The notes beneath the pieces were generated by a model that did no database searches, was not told the DNA's origin, and saw nothing but the letters and a program-made list of their open reading frames with translations. From Bugulina stolonifera (taxonomy: Eukaryota; Bryozoa; Gymnolaemata; Cheilostomatida; Bugulidae): DNA of 64,000 bases. The stretch is from positions 10,570,391 to 10,634,390 of the forward strand of contig OW285195.1 in the NCBI GenBank assembly GCA_935421135.1, given 5' to 3'. A program made the translations under genes and the position numbers. Shown here piece by piece: positions 34,051 through 46,400 of the stretch. Numbering within the stretch: position 1 is the stretch's first letter; the number at the start of each line of letters is the position of its first letter.

Positions 34051-35275
34051 GTAATGTTCTTATGACAAGTTTACTGGTTAATTTTCTGGCATTATATCAT
34101 GTCTTTTTATGTAGCAATTGTGTTATATAGTTTAATATTTTTAGCAAAAAAATTCATAATATAATAAAATCAGTTTGCCTGTTTCATGCAAATGGAAAAC
34201 ATTGCAAGCTCTCACTCTGCCACGTTGAATTAAAAAGGATGTCAACATTGTTTATTCTGTAAGTATGGAAAAAAATGAAAGCTTTGATATAGCAAAGAAT
34301 GATTAGAGCCAACCAATTAAATTAGTTCCGTTAGTTTAGCTGAAATTCCAGTATTGGTAATGGGTGGAAATCAACGCCAAAAGTACTTAGAATCCAATCA
34401 GCTATTCTAAGTCTAAACTTCAAATAAAAATTTGGATCTGGTTAATCGTTGTGTTTTTGGTAAAATTTAGCAAACAGAATGCTTCAGTTCTACCATGTTT
34501 TCTTAGTTTCTACAACATTTAGTCCCTAATGATGAGTACCAGCTTGAATATCTCTCCAACAAAATATTTATTTCTATTACAATATAGTATGTTTTAATGT
34601 AATACAATCATACTGTATTCAAATAAACGCAGGTTGGCAGTGTAATGTTATCATAGAATATAAAATTCATGTGAGCTCTAAAATGGTAGTGCTCTGAGTT
34701 TAAAAAAACTGAGCAGGTTATAAAATATGCTTTATGGATAAAATATATAATTATTGTTGTTAAAACATTTGTTTTTTATAATTTTATTATATACATGTAG
34801 TTATACCGTATGTATATACTGTGTTTTATAATTCAATGTTTTATAACATATTATAGTCTCTCTAGTATCTACTCTATATATAATATTTTCATGCAAGGAC
34901 TACTGTATATCTGTACCTACATACATGAATTAACAAGTAACATGGATTTTTATGGTTAAAAGTAATTATCATCTCAAACAAGTCTTGAATGTAGGTTTAT
35001 TAGTAATATGTACATAATAATAATTATTATATTCAATAATTATTATTATGCACATAATTATATTGCCACTAATAATTGAATTATTAAAATCATTTTGCAT
35101 ATATTTATACAATCATGTACATGTATTATGCTAATAATATTATTATCTGCAGAAGTATCATAGTAATTATAATATTATTACTACAACATAACTGTAACCC
35201 ATAACTAGTTCTGGTCAGCCAAAGGATTTGTTGTCTCAATATTCTCACTCACAGCTTCCTTTGTTTGCTCTACTA
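34051..35275. other. AT-rich interval, nothing recognised
   Basis: Very AT-rich, with many ATAATTATTAT runs around 35010-35060. No coding signal or structured repeat. Confidence 0.5.
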
Positions 35276-35512
35276 ATGCGACATTCACATTGCCGTTTAT
35301 ACCAACTACTAGCGCCAACGTTATCCACAACTACATTATAATAGTGACATGCTCCAGTGAGCTGTAGGGTCAACGAGTTCAACAAGCTGAACTTTAAACC
35401 CCACCGCTAACTAACCCATGCCAGCTATAGTATAGTAATAGCTAACCACATTGTGGTTAGCGTTGGCCGCTGCCGCTATTCGTTGGTATAAACGGCAGTG
35501 TGAATGTTGCAT
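35276..35512. mobile_element. MITE-like inverted-repeat element (237 bp)
   Basis: Ends ATGCGACATTCACATTGCCG and, reversed, ATGCAACATTCACACTGCCG; the inverted repeat continues through TTTATACCAAC and imperfectly further in. Too small to code. No clear target duplication. Confidence 0.6.
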
Positions 35513-35809
35513 AACACTCCCGATTATGCTGTGTTAGCCATTCAATGGCAGATCATATTGTTGAGATAACCATAGGATTACATAAGCTAAATTGTTATGT
35601 GGCCATTCAGAGTATTCTATGCTTTTCATCTCATCTGAAGAGACTATACTATAGTACCAATTGACTCTAAGGATAGAAGGATTTCCTGTTGAAAGCTGAG
35701 AAAGCTTGGATAAAGAACTAGGCCCGTATCTTAATGAATGTCGGTGAGTGAAAACCATCCAAGAATTCTATATAATTACAGGAAGCTCAGGCTAGTATAT
35801 AAATATAAT

Positions 35810-35875
35810 ATAGTGCTTGACGACCTTCAGGGTCGTCGGCTAGCATGGCTAGCATACGGACCAGGCCGTCCATTA
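35810..35875 (+). mobile_element. 3' end of a second LTR-like family
   Basis: GACGACCTTCAGGGTCGTCGG followed by a stretch ending CCGTCCATTACA. The same design (GACGACCTTAAGGGTCGTCGG ... CCCTTTACA) occurs at 38090-38143. The 5' end was not found. Confidence 0.4.
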
Positions 35876-37340
35876 CAATATTTTTATGCATAGGCTAGTC
35901 AACATACATAATAAATATGTGAATTGTTCATCACAATGCAATGCAATACAAGTGGCCATGCCTATAATGTTTACCACTGCAATAATATACAAAAGTACGT
36001 ATACTAATTCCAACTATGATAGTATAGCACATAATATAAATTTGTGATATTCTTTTATATCGATTGTCATAAGAACTTGTATGAATGGCCTTAAGAAATC
36101 TATCTACATGTATGTACTAATCTTTATTTTCTCCTTGAGGTCTGCAAATACAGTCATTATAACCAGTGAATGGGCCGTGTGCAGCTAGGAAGGTGAGTAA
36201 CTGGGTCTTCATTATTATGCAATAGCATAGAGTGAATACTAGTACAAGACCATTTCTGCTCTGTTATTATAAAAGCACTTATATTTTATCAGCTGACAAC
36301 TTCCAGAAGAAAGATGACAGTTGGGCAGTAGTTGTTGAATTATAAAATAGGTGTGGTCTGGAGGTAGTCACCCTGGTCTTGCAGCAGAGGAAAGAAAATT
36401 TTTTCTCCGTTGCCACATTAAACAATAATAATAATATCCAGTTCTAGGAGCCATGCTGACCTCTCAATTAGCTCTGCTATTGTGTTTGGTACCACAGATA
36501 TTATTGTTATTATTATTAATTATATAACATTGCAACAAAACTGTGTCTTACTCCGCTAGTGAACATAACACTATTCACCACAGTAATCTGTATGGGACAG
36601 CTGGTAAGGTACAAGGTACAGTGTAGCATGGTGGCAAATAAACTTTTTGTGTTTTGTTTCTGTACAGATATGGGTTGTGATTAATCTTTCAGGCATCGCA
36701 GTGATATCCTTTCAATATTAGTCAATATTTGTAGAAATAATCTACAACTCCATAGATATACAATATGTGCATGTATAATGTACATGTAGATGCATCAATT
36801 AGACATATTATACCAGTGGGTAGCCATAAATTTAATGATATGAGTTTACGTTGGCAACTGAACTTTTCATGGAGGTAGAGAAAGTTAGAATTTCTAATTA
36901 ATCAAAATATATTTTCATTATAAAAGATTATTGCCAATTTGACTGCGGCATTATTCTCATGGGTGTTCAATCAGCTGTCTCAGTGACTTTAGACAGCTAG
37001 GTCTCTCAAAAGTAGCTTTGACTGGCTAACTGTACATGTACATGTAGGCCTACATACTGCAAATATTTCCCTATCTACACGTACATGTTGTAAGTATTTC
37101 CCTATCTACACGTACATGTTGTAAGTATTTCCCTATCTACACGTACATGTTGTAAGTATTTCCCTATCTACATGTACATGTATATTAATTGCTTTAAGTT
37201 GGAACGTCAATAATCTAAGCTACACAGCTTTTCGTGTTACCCTTGTAACATATTATATAGAATTAGTATTGTATAGTAGCCCACTCGGAGATGGGGCCGA
37301 GTCAGCCCAACCATTACAATATAATAGGTTGTCGATATCT
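35876..37340. other. Upstream region of SLC16 copy E
   Basis: Holds a candidate untranslated exon ending AGGAAG|GTGAGT at 36192, a SINE fragment at about 36415-36510 and the 31-bp array (CCCTATCTACACGTACATGTTG) at 37070-37180. These blocks also lie upstream of copies B and D. No coding gene. Confidence 0.45.
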
Positions 37341-37344
37341 GTTT

Positions 37345-37380
37345 AGAGACTGGTTGCATTTGTAAATGCAACCAGTCTCT
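37345..37380. repeat. 17-bp inverted repeat with 2-base spacer
   Basis: AGAGACTGGTTGCATTT, GT, then the exact reverse complement. It lies in a stretch of 37236-37640 not shared with the other SLC16 promoters and possibly retroelement-derived. Confidence 0.85.
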
Positions 37381-38013
37381 CAGAAATTTTCTTCTCCCTT
37401 TACTCGCTGAACTTAAACTGCCCATTTCTTTGTAACTTTGTTCTCTCTTTTTCTCCTCAGCTGCTATTCTACAACAAGCACAGATATAGCTGTGGATATC
37501 TTTGCTTGACTTGGCACCCTCAGTATGAATCGGGTGTTGTGTCAATTTCACGACACAACCAGGGCCCAACCCACCGGAGGGAGCATGCAATTGGAGTCGC
37601 TAAAGTATGATTCTACTACAATACAGTCATGTATAACGTTGTGGATGTGTCTCAGACAGCCCAAGGTCTGCATACAAGCGACCGAAGACTTATAGAGCAA
37701 TGCAGAGAGTGGCTACCTAGCCAAGCAACCTCTGTGCCCAAACGGCTTTCAAGTGTATAGTTACTGTAGGTCCAGATTATTATTGCACTAGCATAACTCA
37801 GTAATTATAAGTATGCATAAGAGTGTATTGTATGAACTTGGCAGTTTGAAAATGTACAAGAGAATGTGATTAATAAGAGTATTCTGATTCCTTTTGAGGG
37901 CAAAGAAAAAAAAGAAGGTCGTCTAGCTACTTCCGGCGGGTCCCGGACGACTGTACATAGCCTGTTTCAAAAAGGGACGACCCAAGATAGAGCCGTCTTC
38001 TAAGACATGTGAA

Positions 38014-38143
38014 TGACATTGCTGTAAAGGATTATGAGTATATAATAAAGACATTACTACTAGAAAACAGTATTATAATATAGTAAAGCGAGCGACGACC
38101 TTAAGGGTCGTCGGTACGGAAACGGACGAGGGGCCCGCCCTTT
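38014..38143 (+). mobile_element. Short LTR-like segment (130 bp)
   Basis: Begins TGTAAAGG, ends CCTTTACA, and has TATATAATAAAG between. It could be a small LTR (TRIM-like) or the 3' part of a longer LTR starting near 37900, since GTCGT/ACGAC motifs occur on both sides. Confidence 0.4.
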
Positions 38144-38222
38144 ACAATAATATACACTTTGTAGGATAAAGTTTAACGTATAGGCTAATTTTCGTTTCTT
38201 CTAGTACAAGGTAAGAGTCCAG

Positions 38223-41200
38223 ATGAAGGTCAAGAACACCTGTTTATTACCTGTGCCAACCCAGGATAAAGGTTATGCATGGCTAGTACTGGTCATGTCT
38301 GTTCTGTCACACTTTGCACACGCTGGGTTCAGTTTTGGAGTTGTCGGTAACCTTACAATTGTACACCAGGAAGTTTTTGGTATCAACCTACAGCAGAGCA
38401 GTGCGATTGGTACAGTTCATGCCGGTGTCCTAAACCTTTGTGGTAAGTAGATTTCATATTCATTGTGTTATGGGTGTATGCGATAAATGTTTGGTGTGTG
38501 AGAGTGAGGGGTAAGTCAGGGTCAGCATAATTACTCTATCATGTTAGTATTCCTTCATAATTCGTACTGTACAAGCTTGGCCAATCAAGGGGCATGTACT
38601 AAAAGTAATGGAACCAAACTATACAGTTATGTAGATGTACGTAATATGCATATTTTATCAGTTTTCCGTTGGCAACTTGAAACCTAGTCATTCAAGCACT
38701 GTAGTTGAGATTTGACTTCAATCACATGTTGTAGCCTATACGCCAGTAACTGTTAGTATGTGTTGAATGTTTAGCCTTCTACTACTGAATGTCTGTAATG
38801 TGCCATATTTTGAAGGTCCACTTGTCTCCATCATAATAAACAGATATGGAAACCGTATCACACAAATACTCGGTGGTGTCTCTATTATACTAGGACTTGG
38901 TTTGTCGGCGTTTTCCACTCAGTCTTGGCATGCTTTCCTTTTATTTGGCCTTCTTGCCGGTAACTATAGAAACTAGTATATTTATTGACGCATATAACAA
39001 TCTACAGCATTGATGGGCAAAAGAACATTTAAGAAAAGTATTTCAATTCGGCACGAGGCATTCCGAAAATGTTTGTTTGAAAAAAATTCATTTTGAGACT
39101 TTACAGGATTATGTTTTTGGTAAAGTTAACTGATGGCGTAATGTGAAAAGCTCTGAAATTTTTAATGGTCAGAAATTATTGTATTTTATGTCTTCCATCA
39201 AAATAATTGTATAATTTAAGAACAAATTCCATAGATTCACGCTATCTTGCTGGTGTTGCAGGTTTTGGGGTATCTTCTTGTTACTCAGCAAGTTCACAGG
39301 TGCTAGCTATTTGCTTCAAGAGATTTAAATATATAGCCTTTGCCTCAGCTATGATTGGCTACTCAATTGGAATTGTGGGATGGCCAATCATCTCCCAGTA
39401 TTTACTAGACAAATATGGATACTCTAAGGCTATGGGATTCATGGCATTTATTCAAATCATACATGTCATTGCTGGACTGCTATTTCCTGGAGAGGTCAAT
39501 GGAATGAGAACTGAAGCAGATGACAATGTTACTGGTAACGAGAGACTTTTAATAAGATTATGAATTTGTGATGAGCATGTACTTATAAGGTAATAACGTT
39601 ATGAAGTGCACGGCTGCGCTATTACCTTATTCTACAAGTAGCATACAGGATGTACATGTAATAACAATAGTGTGGTATGTATGATCAGATGCCAGAAAGC
39701 ATGCATAATATGTCCATAAGTACCACTATGATTTATTTATCTCCCCTCAAGATCAATGCTGCCGTTTGATATGTCAGTTTTGGAATCAGCATCTGGCTTG
39801 TGCCTTGACAATGCCATGTTGATATATAAGTTCAGTTGTAGCTTATTGGAAAATTATTTACCTGCGGTCATAAACGTCTGAATTTATATTTGGCATAAAG
39901 TGAAAAACTGATCCACTAAGACATTGGGATTATCGACAGGGATGTAGTAGGATAGTCTCCCTGCAATTGGCTTACAACTTAAAAAGGAGTTCCTGATATC
40001 TGCATGATTGTATGTACTACCAGTGTTGGATTTTCTATGTATTTTCATCAATAATAGATAGAGAGCTGGAATCGAAAGCAGATATAAATAAACCAATAGA
40101 AATCACGAAGGAGCCGCCATCTGTTGAAGATGTAGGAGTAGACAACTTGGCATACAAGGTGAACACGGGGAACCATTTGGACAATTCTATACCAAAATTT
40201 CTAGTTACAACATAAAGACCTTATTTTCTACTCAGCAATCAAATGATGGATTACATTTTATAAAATAATATGCTTTCTATAATTTCTATTATTCAAGCGT
40301 AATGTGTACTACTATTAATAACGCCTGAAGAGCTTTTTTTTCTACACTACATGTCTGCTCTTAACACATCATGATGCATTATTTTACTCTGTTTCTTCGT
40401 TGTAACAATCAAAATTGTACCTAGCTGATACATGGATTGCAATAATAACAATAATAATAATAAATAATAATAATAGTAGATATAATTTTGCAGAAGGACG
40501 AATTCAAGATGGCTGCCTCGGCTGAGGAAGTCTCTTCCAAAGTGAAACTGTCCACTTTAAAAGAAGACTTTGCAGCATTATTCAAGTCTTGGAAGGTATG
40601 CTGCAAAAATAATTACTCATGTACAGTGAACTCCTGTACATCATTACGCAGGAGTGAACGTATCATTTTTTTAATATCTGTGGTATAATTTTAGCATTGC
40701 TTGTGGTAGGTTTTTAAAGGTGCAACTAGCATCTATGTTGTGTTACATGTTATAGTCTATCCTTTTATAGATCTGGTTGCTGATAGCCAGCTCCATGTTC
40801 TGGTCGGCAAGTGCTTCTGGATTTCTCATACTAATAAACGACTATATCGTACACAATACTGAGATGGATACCACTGAAGCTGCTCTTGGAATCACCATAA
40901 TCGGTGAGCTGGCAATGTCTTGATTAATTCATAAGCATAGAAATAGAAAACAGATTTCTTATTTCAACTTTTGAATAATACCAGTCGTGATGATTTTAAA
41001 AGATTGAAAGTCTTTCTAGAAATCAATACACCCAACATGTTCATTTTTTATTATACTTGATCAAGGTATTTAAACACAAATGAATTGCTGACATATATTT
41101 TTATCAAATAAATGAGGCAAATAATTCAGGGCTGGAACTAACTAATTTAAGAACAAGGAATAATATGCTCTATCTGCTGGTAAAATCTCAAAGCAGCAAA

Positions 41201-42583
41201 CAAGGAATGTAATTACTAGTTTTACATATTGTATATAATGTTGGAGCACAAGAGTGTTAATAATTAAGTCCTAATAAAATATAAATACACATTTAGCTGC
41301 GGTTTACCTGATTGTTTAGTAGAAGACAGTAATATACGTGTACATGTCCGTAGAGATTCTCGTATTTTCAGGTGTAGCACACATTATTGGGAACATAGCA
41401 GTCTTAGTGACGGGTACCTTACGGTACGACAGGCTCACACTCCATGCGGTGTCAATATTTGTGTTTGGAACTCTGACTATCGTCTCAGGGTTCACCAATA
41501 CCAAGGTATCTACATGTATACACGTTTCAACATCTTGCACTTATAGCATGATGAGAAATTTAGTTTAGTTGATTGTTATTATTAGTCACTGTATAACATT
41601 ATCATATAGTTTTTTTATTGACGCTCGACAGGGGATGTACTATGGTGTGACAGCTGGCTTTGGACTAGCACTTGGCATACAACTAGCCAACCTACTGGCA
41701 GTAGTACATGACCTGTGTGGAGAAAGATATATACATCTAGGATTCGGGATTGAACTGTTCTCAGAAGGAATTGGTAACCTGGGATTGATTTCATTAGCAG
41801 GTCAGTGCTACGCTACCTACGCATATGTAATACTGAATAGCTACTATGTAATATGTACCATTAGTGACCTTGAAAATCAATTAGTGTCTTCACAGCTTCT
41901 TGAACTCACCTGGGTCGCAAATGAAAATCTCAAGATGGCCGTCAGGTGTAGGTGAAAAGCGCTATTCACCTGGGATTTTGTTTGGTCGAAGAGAATCATC
42001 ACTTGCTCATCGGCACAGCTAGGTTTCTTGCACAGCAATGAGAATTTTGCGTTTTGTCCAGGCTGTGACAAAAGTAGGCCAGAAAATTCTTGGAAAAATT
42101 AACCTGTGCCTGAAAGTTGAGACACAAAGACGCTCTATACCATATTAAATTTTTTTGGTTTTTAGCCATATGACTACTTTTAACTGTAAATTTTACTACG
42201 TTTGAAACTTTGCACAATACAACTTTGTTATTACTATAATACAGACCTTGCATAACTACCTGTAACATCATAGTTGCATACTACATGCTCTTGCAACACA
42301 AACAATTGAACTACATACAATGTAAATATGGTTTATGTTTATTTACATGTACATAATATCCATATGTTCAATGTACACATATACGAACATTTGACTGAGT
42401 AGCATGAGGTATAAAGTTCAAAGATAATTTTCCGTATTCACAGCCTACATATCGCAAGAGAAAGGAGAGAGATATGGACTGATAGTGTCTGGGTGCTTTG
42501 GAATCATCTGTAGTCTGCTTGTACTACCAGCTATTGTCTACAGAACAGTAAAGAGAAGAGGTGGAGCCTCTATCACTCCGTAA
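38223..42583 (+). CDS. SLC16-like transporter, copy E (complete, 471 aa)
   Basis: Exons 38223-38442, 38816-38959, 39262-39534, 40058-40158, 40494-40595, 40771-40903, 41372-41505, 41632-41800 and 42444-42583: 1,416 bases, 472 codons with TAA. The protein is close to copy D throughout: QDKGYAWLVLVMSVLSHF in TM1, CFKRFKYIAFASAMIGY in TM5, and a central loop with KADINKPIEITKEPPSVEDV. The acceptor of exon 2 is TTTGAAG instead of the TTTGCAG of its paralogues, a slightly weaker site. Intron 8 is the uninterrupted counterpart of the intron that carries the 9-kb element in copy D. Twelve-TM transporter of the plasma membrane; substrate unknown. Confidence 0.9.
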
Positions 42584-43069
42584 GCTCACCACTAGGGGGC
42601 GCTGAAAAGAGTATGATATCTGAAACCTCTCTGTTCTCTTGCCACCACAAAACAGCAATGTCAGACAGGTGACCAAAGTACGGAGGCACTAGCCCCACCC
42701 ACCTAGACAATATTAGTGTCATTCACATAGATTGATATGACAGAGTGGCTTATAATGACACGGTCTCGTACATTCAGGGCTGATATTCAAAGCATGCAAT
42801 TTCCAAGGTGAAAGTATGAGTATTAAAGGGTTGAAACTATTTGCATCTCTAGTAATCTTCTCTTTTAAAAATATTTACACATGTATATTTGCAATGCAGT
42901 CTAAAACAACTTAATAGCCTGGCATGACACAATCAAAGATATATTTTCACTCTTGCATAATTGTTATGGTGTATAAATATAGCTCATATGTTTTAGTAAA
43001 GGTAAATAATATGTCTCATTAATATATTGTTTTAGCTGATAATAATATATTATAATAATATAATAATTT
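42584..43069. other. Intergenic region after copy E
   Basis: The first 160 bases match the flank of copy D, including one arm of its palindrome. The rest is AT-rich with no gene. Confidence 0.5.
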
Positions 43070-43118
43070 ATTCGATTGTTATGATTTACGTTATAAACGT
43101 AAATCATAACAATCGAAT
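43070..43118. repeat. 23-bp inverted repeat with 3-base loop
   Basis: Arms 43070-43092 and 43096-43118 (ATTCGATTGTTATGATTTACG...) are exact reverse complements. It lies about 350 bases before the first exon of the discoidin/Sushi gene. Confidence 0.9.
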
Positions 43119-43462
43119 CAAGTTCTGTCTACTACTTATAATAGTAAACCGGAATGTCACTACAAACCTGATATTGCATTGTTTGAAATATTCATTATTG
43201 AAAGTGAATCAATACGAATCAGCATGGATATCTCCATATTTGGGTAAGAAAAATATAGATCATATCAAAATATTCAGCGTGCTCTGCTAAAATTACATTC
43301 ACAGACCAATTATATTTCTACATAAAGATTATATGTATAATAACATCTACATGTACATCTACATGTACATGTACATGTACGCTGGTCACTGCTCCCATGT
43401 AGAGGCGAAGGTAATTTTGTAGTCGTGATCGGTTATACTTGTTTCTTTTTTTACTTCTACAG

Positions 43463-46400
43463 ATTCGTGATGATCTTAACTACTGTGTGTGTCAATGGTA
43501 AGTAAAGAAGTTATAAATATTTAATAATCTAATGAAAACGGCAAGATATAATAAGCAATCTCTAGTCAGCTTGGTAAATAGATTAATACACTGTTAAGTA
43601 ACGACTAGACAACATTATCACCTTAGCTTGTTTCATTTCCTACGGGTAAGCCATTGAAGTGCCATTAGCGACCTGCATACATGCATATCACTATGCAACC
43701 TAGCTCATTGTGTACTGTAATAAATTATTTGGGCATCCGTATTGTACCGATATACCAACCGAGTCATTCACATTTAGAGTGTCTATATTTTATACTGGCG
43801 CAGCCAGTACATTACTTCATTGATTATCATTACAGCGACTACGATTGCGACAAATTCCGGAAGTTTCATCTCATCTGGAAATGTCTCATATCTTGCAGAT
43901 GGTCTGTTCCATGACCATAACTCTAAAACCGAGAATGCTAACCAATGGTGGAAGATAGAGTTGTATAACCTCTACCACATTAATGTTATCATTCTCTACA
44001 CATCTGAAGGTAATAGTACAGTAATATCGGCCAAAGATTTCATTTATAAAGAGTTTGCATGCTTTCTAGGACTTCTCTAAATATACATGTATGGTCTCTC
44101 TTTCTATTCAGAAACATAATTTTTCATTCGCTTTAATCGATGACCAACAGATAGAACAGATGATTCTCTTCAGAAGCTGACATTAGTTACTAGTGTCTCT
44201 AAAGACGCAGTGAGTTACCGGCCTATTCCGTGGAACCTGAAATTGCGTGAAACAAACATGTCTGCCGAGTTCAACAATGGCATCATAGCCAGACAATTGA
44301 TGGTTACAAGTCCTGCACCTATCAGAACTCATTTCAGCGTGATCGAAATACTTGCTTTGGGTATGTGAAACTTAGCAGGGAAGCGCATACGATGTAGTTG
44401 TTATATATTACATTTATGAGACAGAATCATAGTATGCTTTTCTTTATGTCTCTGCATTGTAATGACAACATTTACGGAGGAAGATTACAGCAGTTGATTT
44501 ATTTCTACAAATCACATATAAATATTTACAGTGACATACAACATGCATGTATTACAAACACCTGAGCAGTGTTACTAAGTTTTAGCTCCTGGGTATATTG
44601 GTACAATACTCGTAGGTTTATATGTAGCTAAACTAAACCATAGTATAAGTTAATGAGAGATAGACTTATCTGTATGTGTATTGAATTAAAGCACTTTAAG
44701 AACTGGGTCTTATTTAATATATTATAAAACTAGGTGATGGTAAAGTTGATAAAACATAGCCTTAGTTCCAATGCAGGGCTCTCAAGTTGCTCAGTCAAAA
44801 AATCCGAGCAAATGTACAATGTACTGCAGTGTAGCAGTATTACTCTACTAGCAATTGGTCAGATATATAAATAAAGCTGTTGTTCACTTACATGCACATA
44901 TCTATTGCTCTACAGAGTTAGCCTAAATAATTTTTCACAGCTTAATAATCCCAGTACATACATGTAATTCAGTCCTTGCCCTTAAAAAGTAATAGAATTA
45001 GTAGCTTTTTTCTAAGCAACTCACAAGCTATGAGATAACTGAAGATTAATTTGGAGATTTTAAAGCATTTCAACCCAAAATATAGCTAATGTGAGAAAAT
45101 CTCCCAAAATCCGAGCAAATCACTAATAATGGAAAACCTCCCGAGCACTCCGAGCAAACACTCCAAATCCGAACTGCTCGGGGAAAATCCGAGAACTTGA
45201 GAGCCCTGTTCCAATGTGATAGGTTAGCAAGAGTACTCATTTCTCCTGAGTGAGTTTCTACGTGTGTAAAGCTAATGTCTTTATGAAAAATATACTGGTC
45301 AATAAACCTAAATGTAGAACAGTAGTCAATCAATTGGCTAGTTGGACCATCACAATAATTGAAATTCAAGCAAGAATTTATTTACTTGACTGATTTTTAC
45401 AGAAAACCTGGCGCTGTACAAACCAGTAACTTGCGACAGGATTCCATCATGCTCAAAGAACCGAACCTCATCGATCGTTGACAGCATTGTTGCCATGGGA
45501 GACCACCTATACTTTCCAATGGATAAAACTAACTCATGGGTATTGGTAGATTTGCTAGATGTCTACCGATTGGGTTCAGTGTACGTCCTTGTACATGGTA
45601 GGTATTGTCTAGAGATAAATATTCATCATACTTGTATCATTATTTACTTGCAATGGAATTAGAAGTTCATTGCGCATCATGGCCCAGTTTGTGTCTTGAC
45701 AATTTAAAGGGCTTGAAATTCTAAACATATTATGTAGTTTGCTGGAGTCTTAGCCAAAAAGACTTTAGTGGAGATGTTCAGTAATTCTTTATCTAGTATT
45801 ACTTCATCTTGACTTGGAATTGTCCAGTAGTATGTATGGGCTTGTATCCAGTGTACATGCAAGTAGTATAGTCAGCCCAGATCTACACAGACACGTCACT
45901 AACCTCGGTACATGTTAGCCCTGGATCCAAAAATCCCCAGGCGGGATACCACCCCACCTATTCTATCAACCAAGCTCCACCCCTAAAACCTAGCCTATGT
46001 GCAAAGTCCTAGAACCTAGCCCCTAATCGCGGGTGGGGCTCCAAAAACCGAGTCGGCTGCTCCCCAGAACCCAGGCTAAAGAGCAAGCCCCAAACCCCAC
46101 CACGCCCTGCCAACGGCTCAGGCGAGGGGTGCCTGTGCACCCCCCGCCCCGCGAGCCCCACTTGTCTTCCCTTCCACCCACCCGTCTCCCCACGCCCTGT
46201 CCCGTCGTCCTCACCGCCTCACCCTCCGCCGGCGGCGATCATCGTTGCGAGAGTCCTGCTGCGGCCCGACGACGCCACTCTCCCACCCTCTGCCCACCGG
46301 AGCGCCCCACCGACATGTCGCCGCGGTCGTGGTGCGTCCATCGGCTGCAGCGGGGCGTGTGTGATAGTGAACCAGGATTTGGGGTTCGTGACGAGCGTGC

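Noticed and set aside
37237..37590. 117-codon minus-strand frame
   Set aside because: No recognised domain and it contains the perfect hairpin; perhaps retroelement debris.
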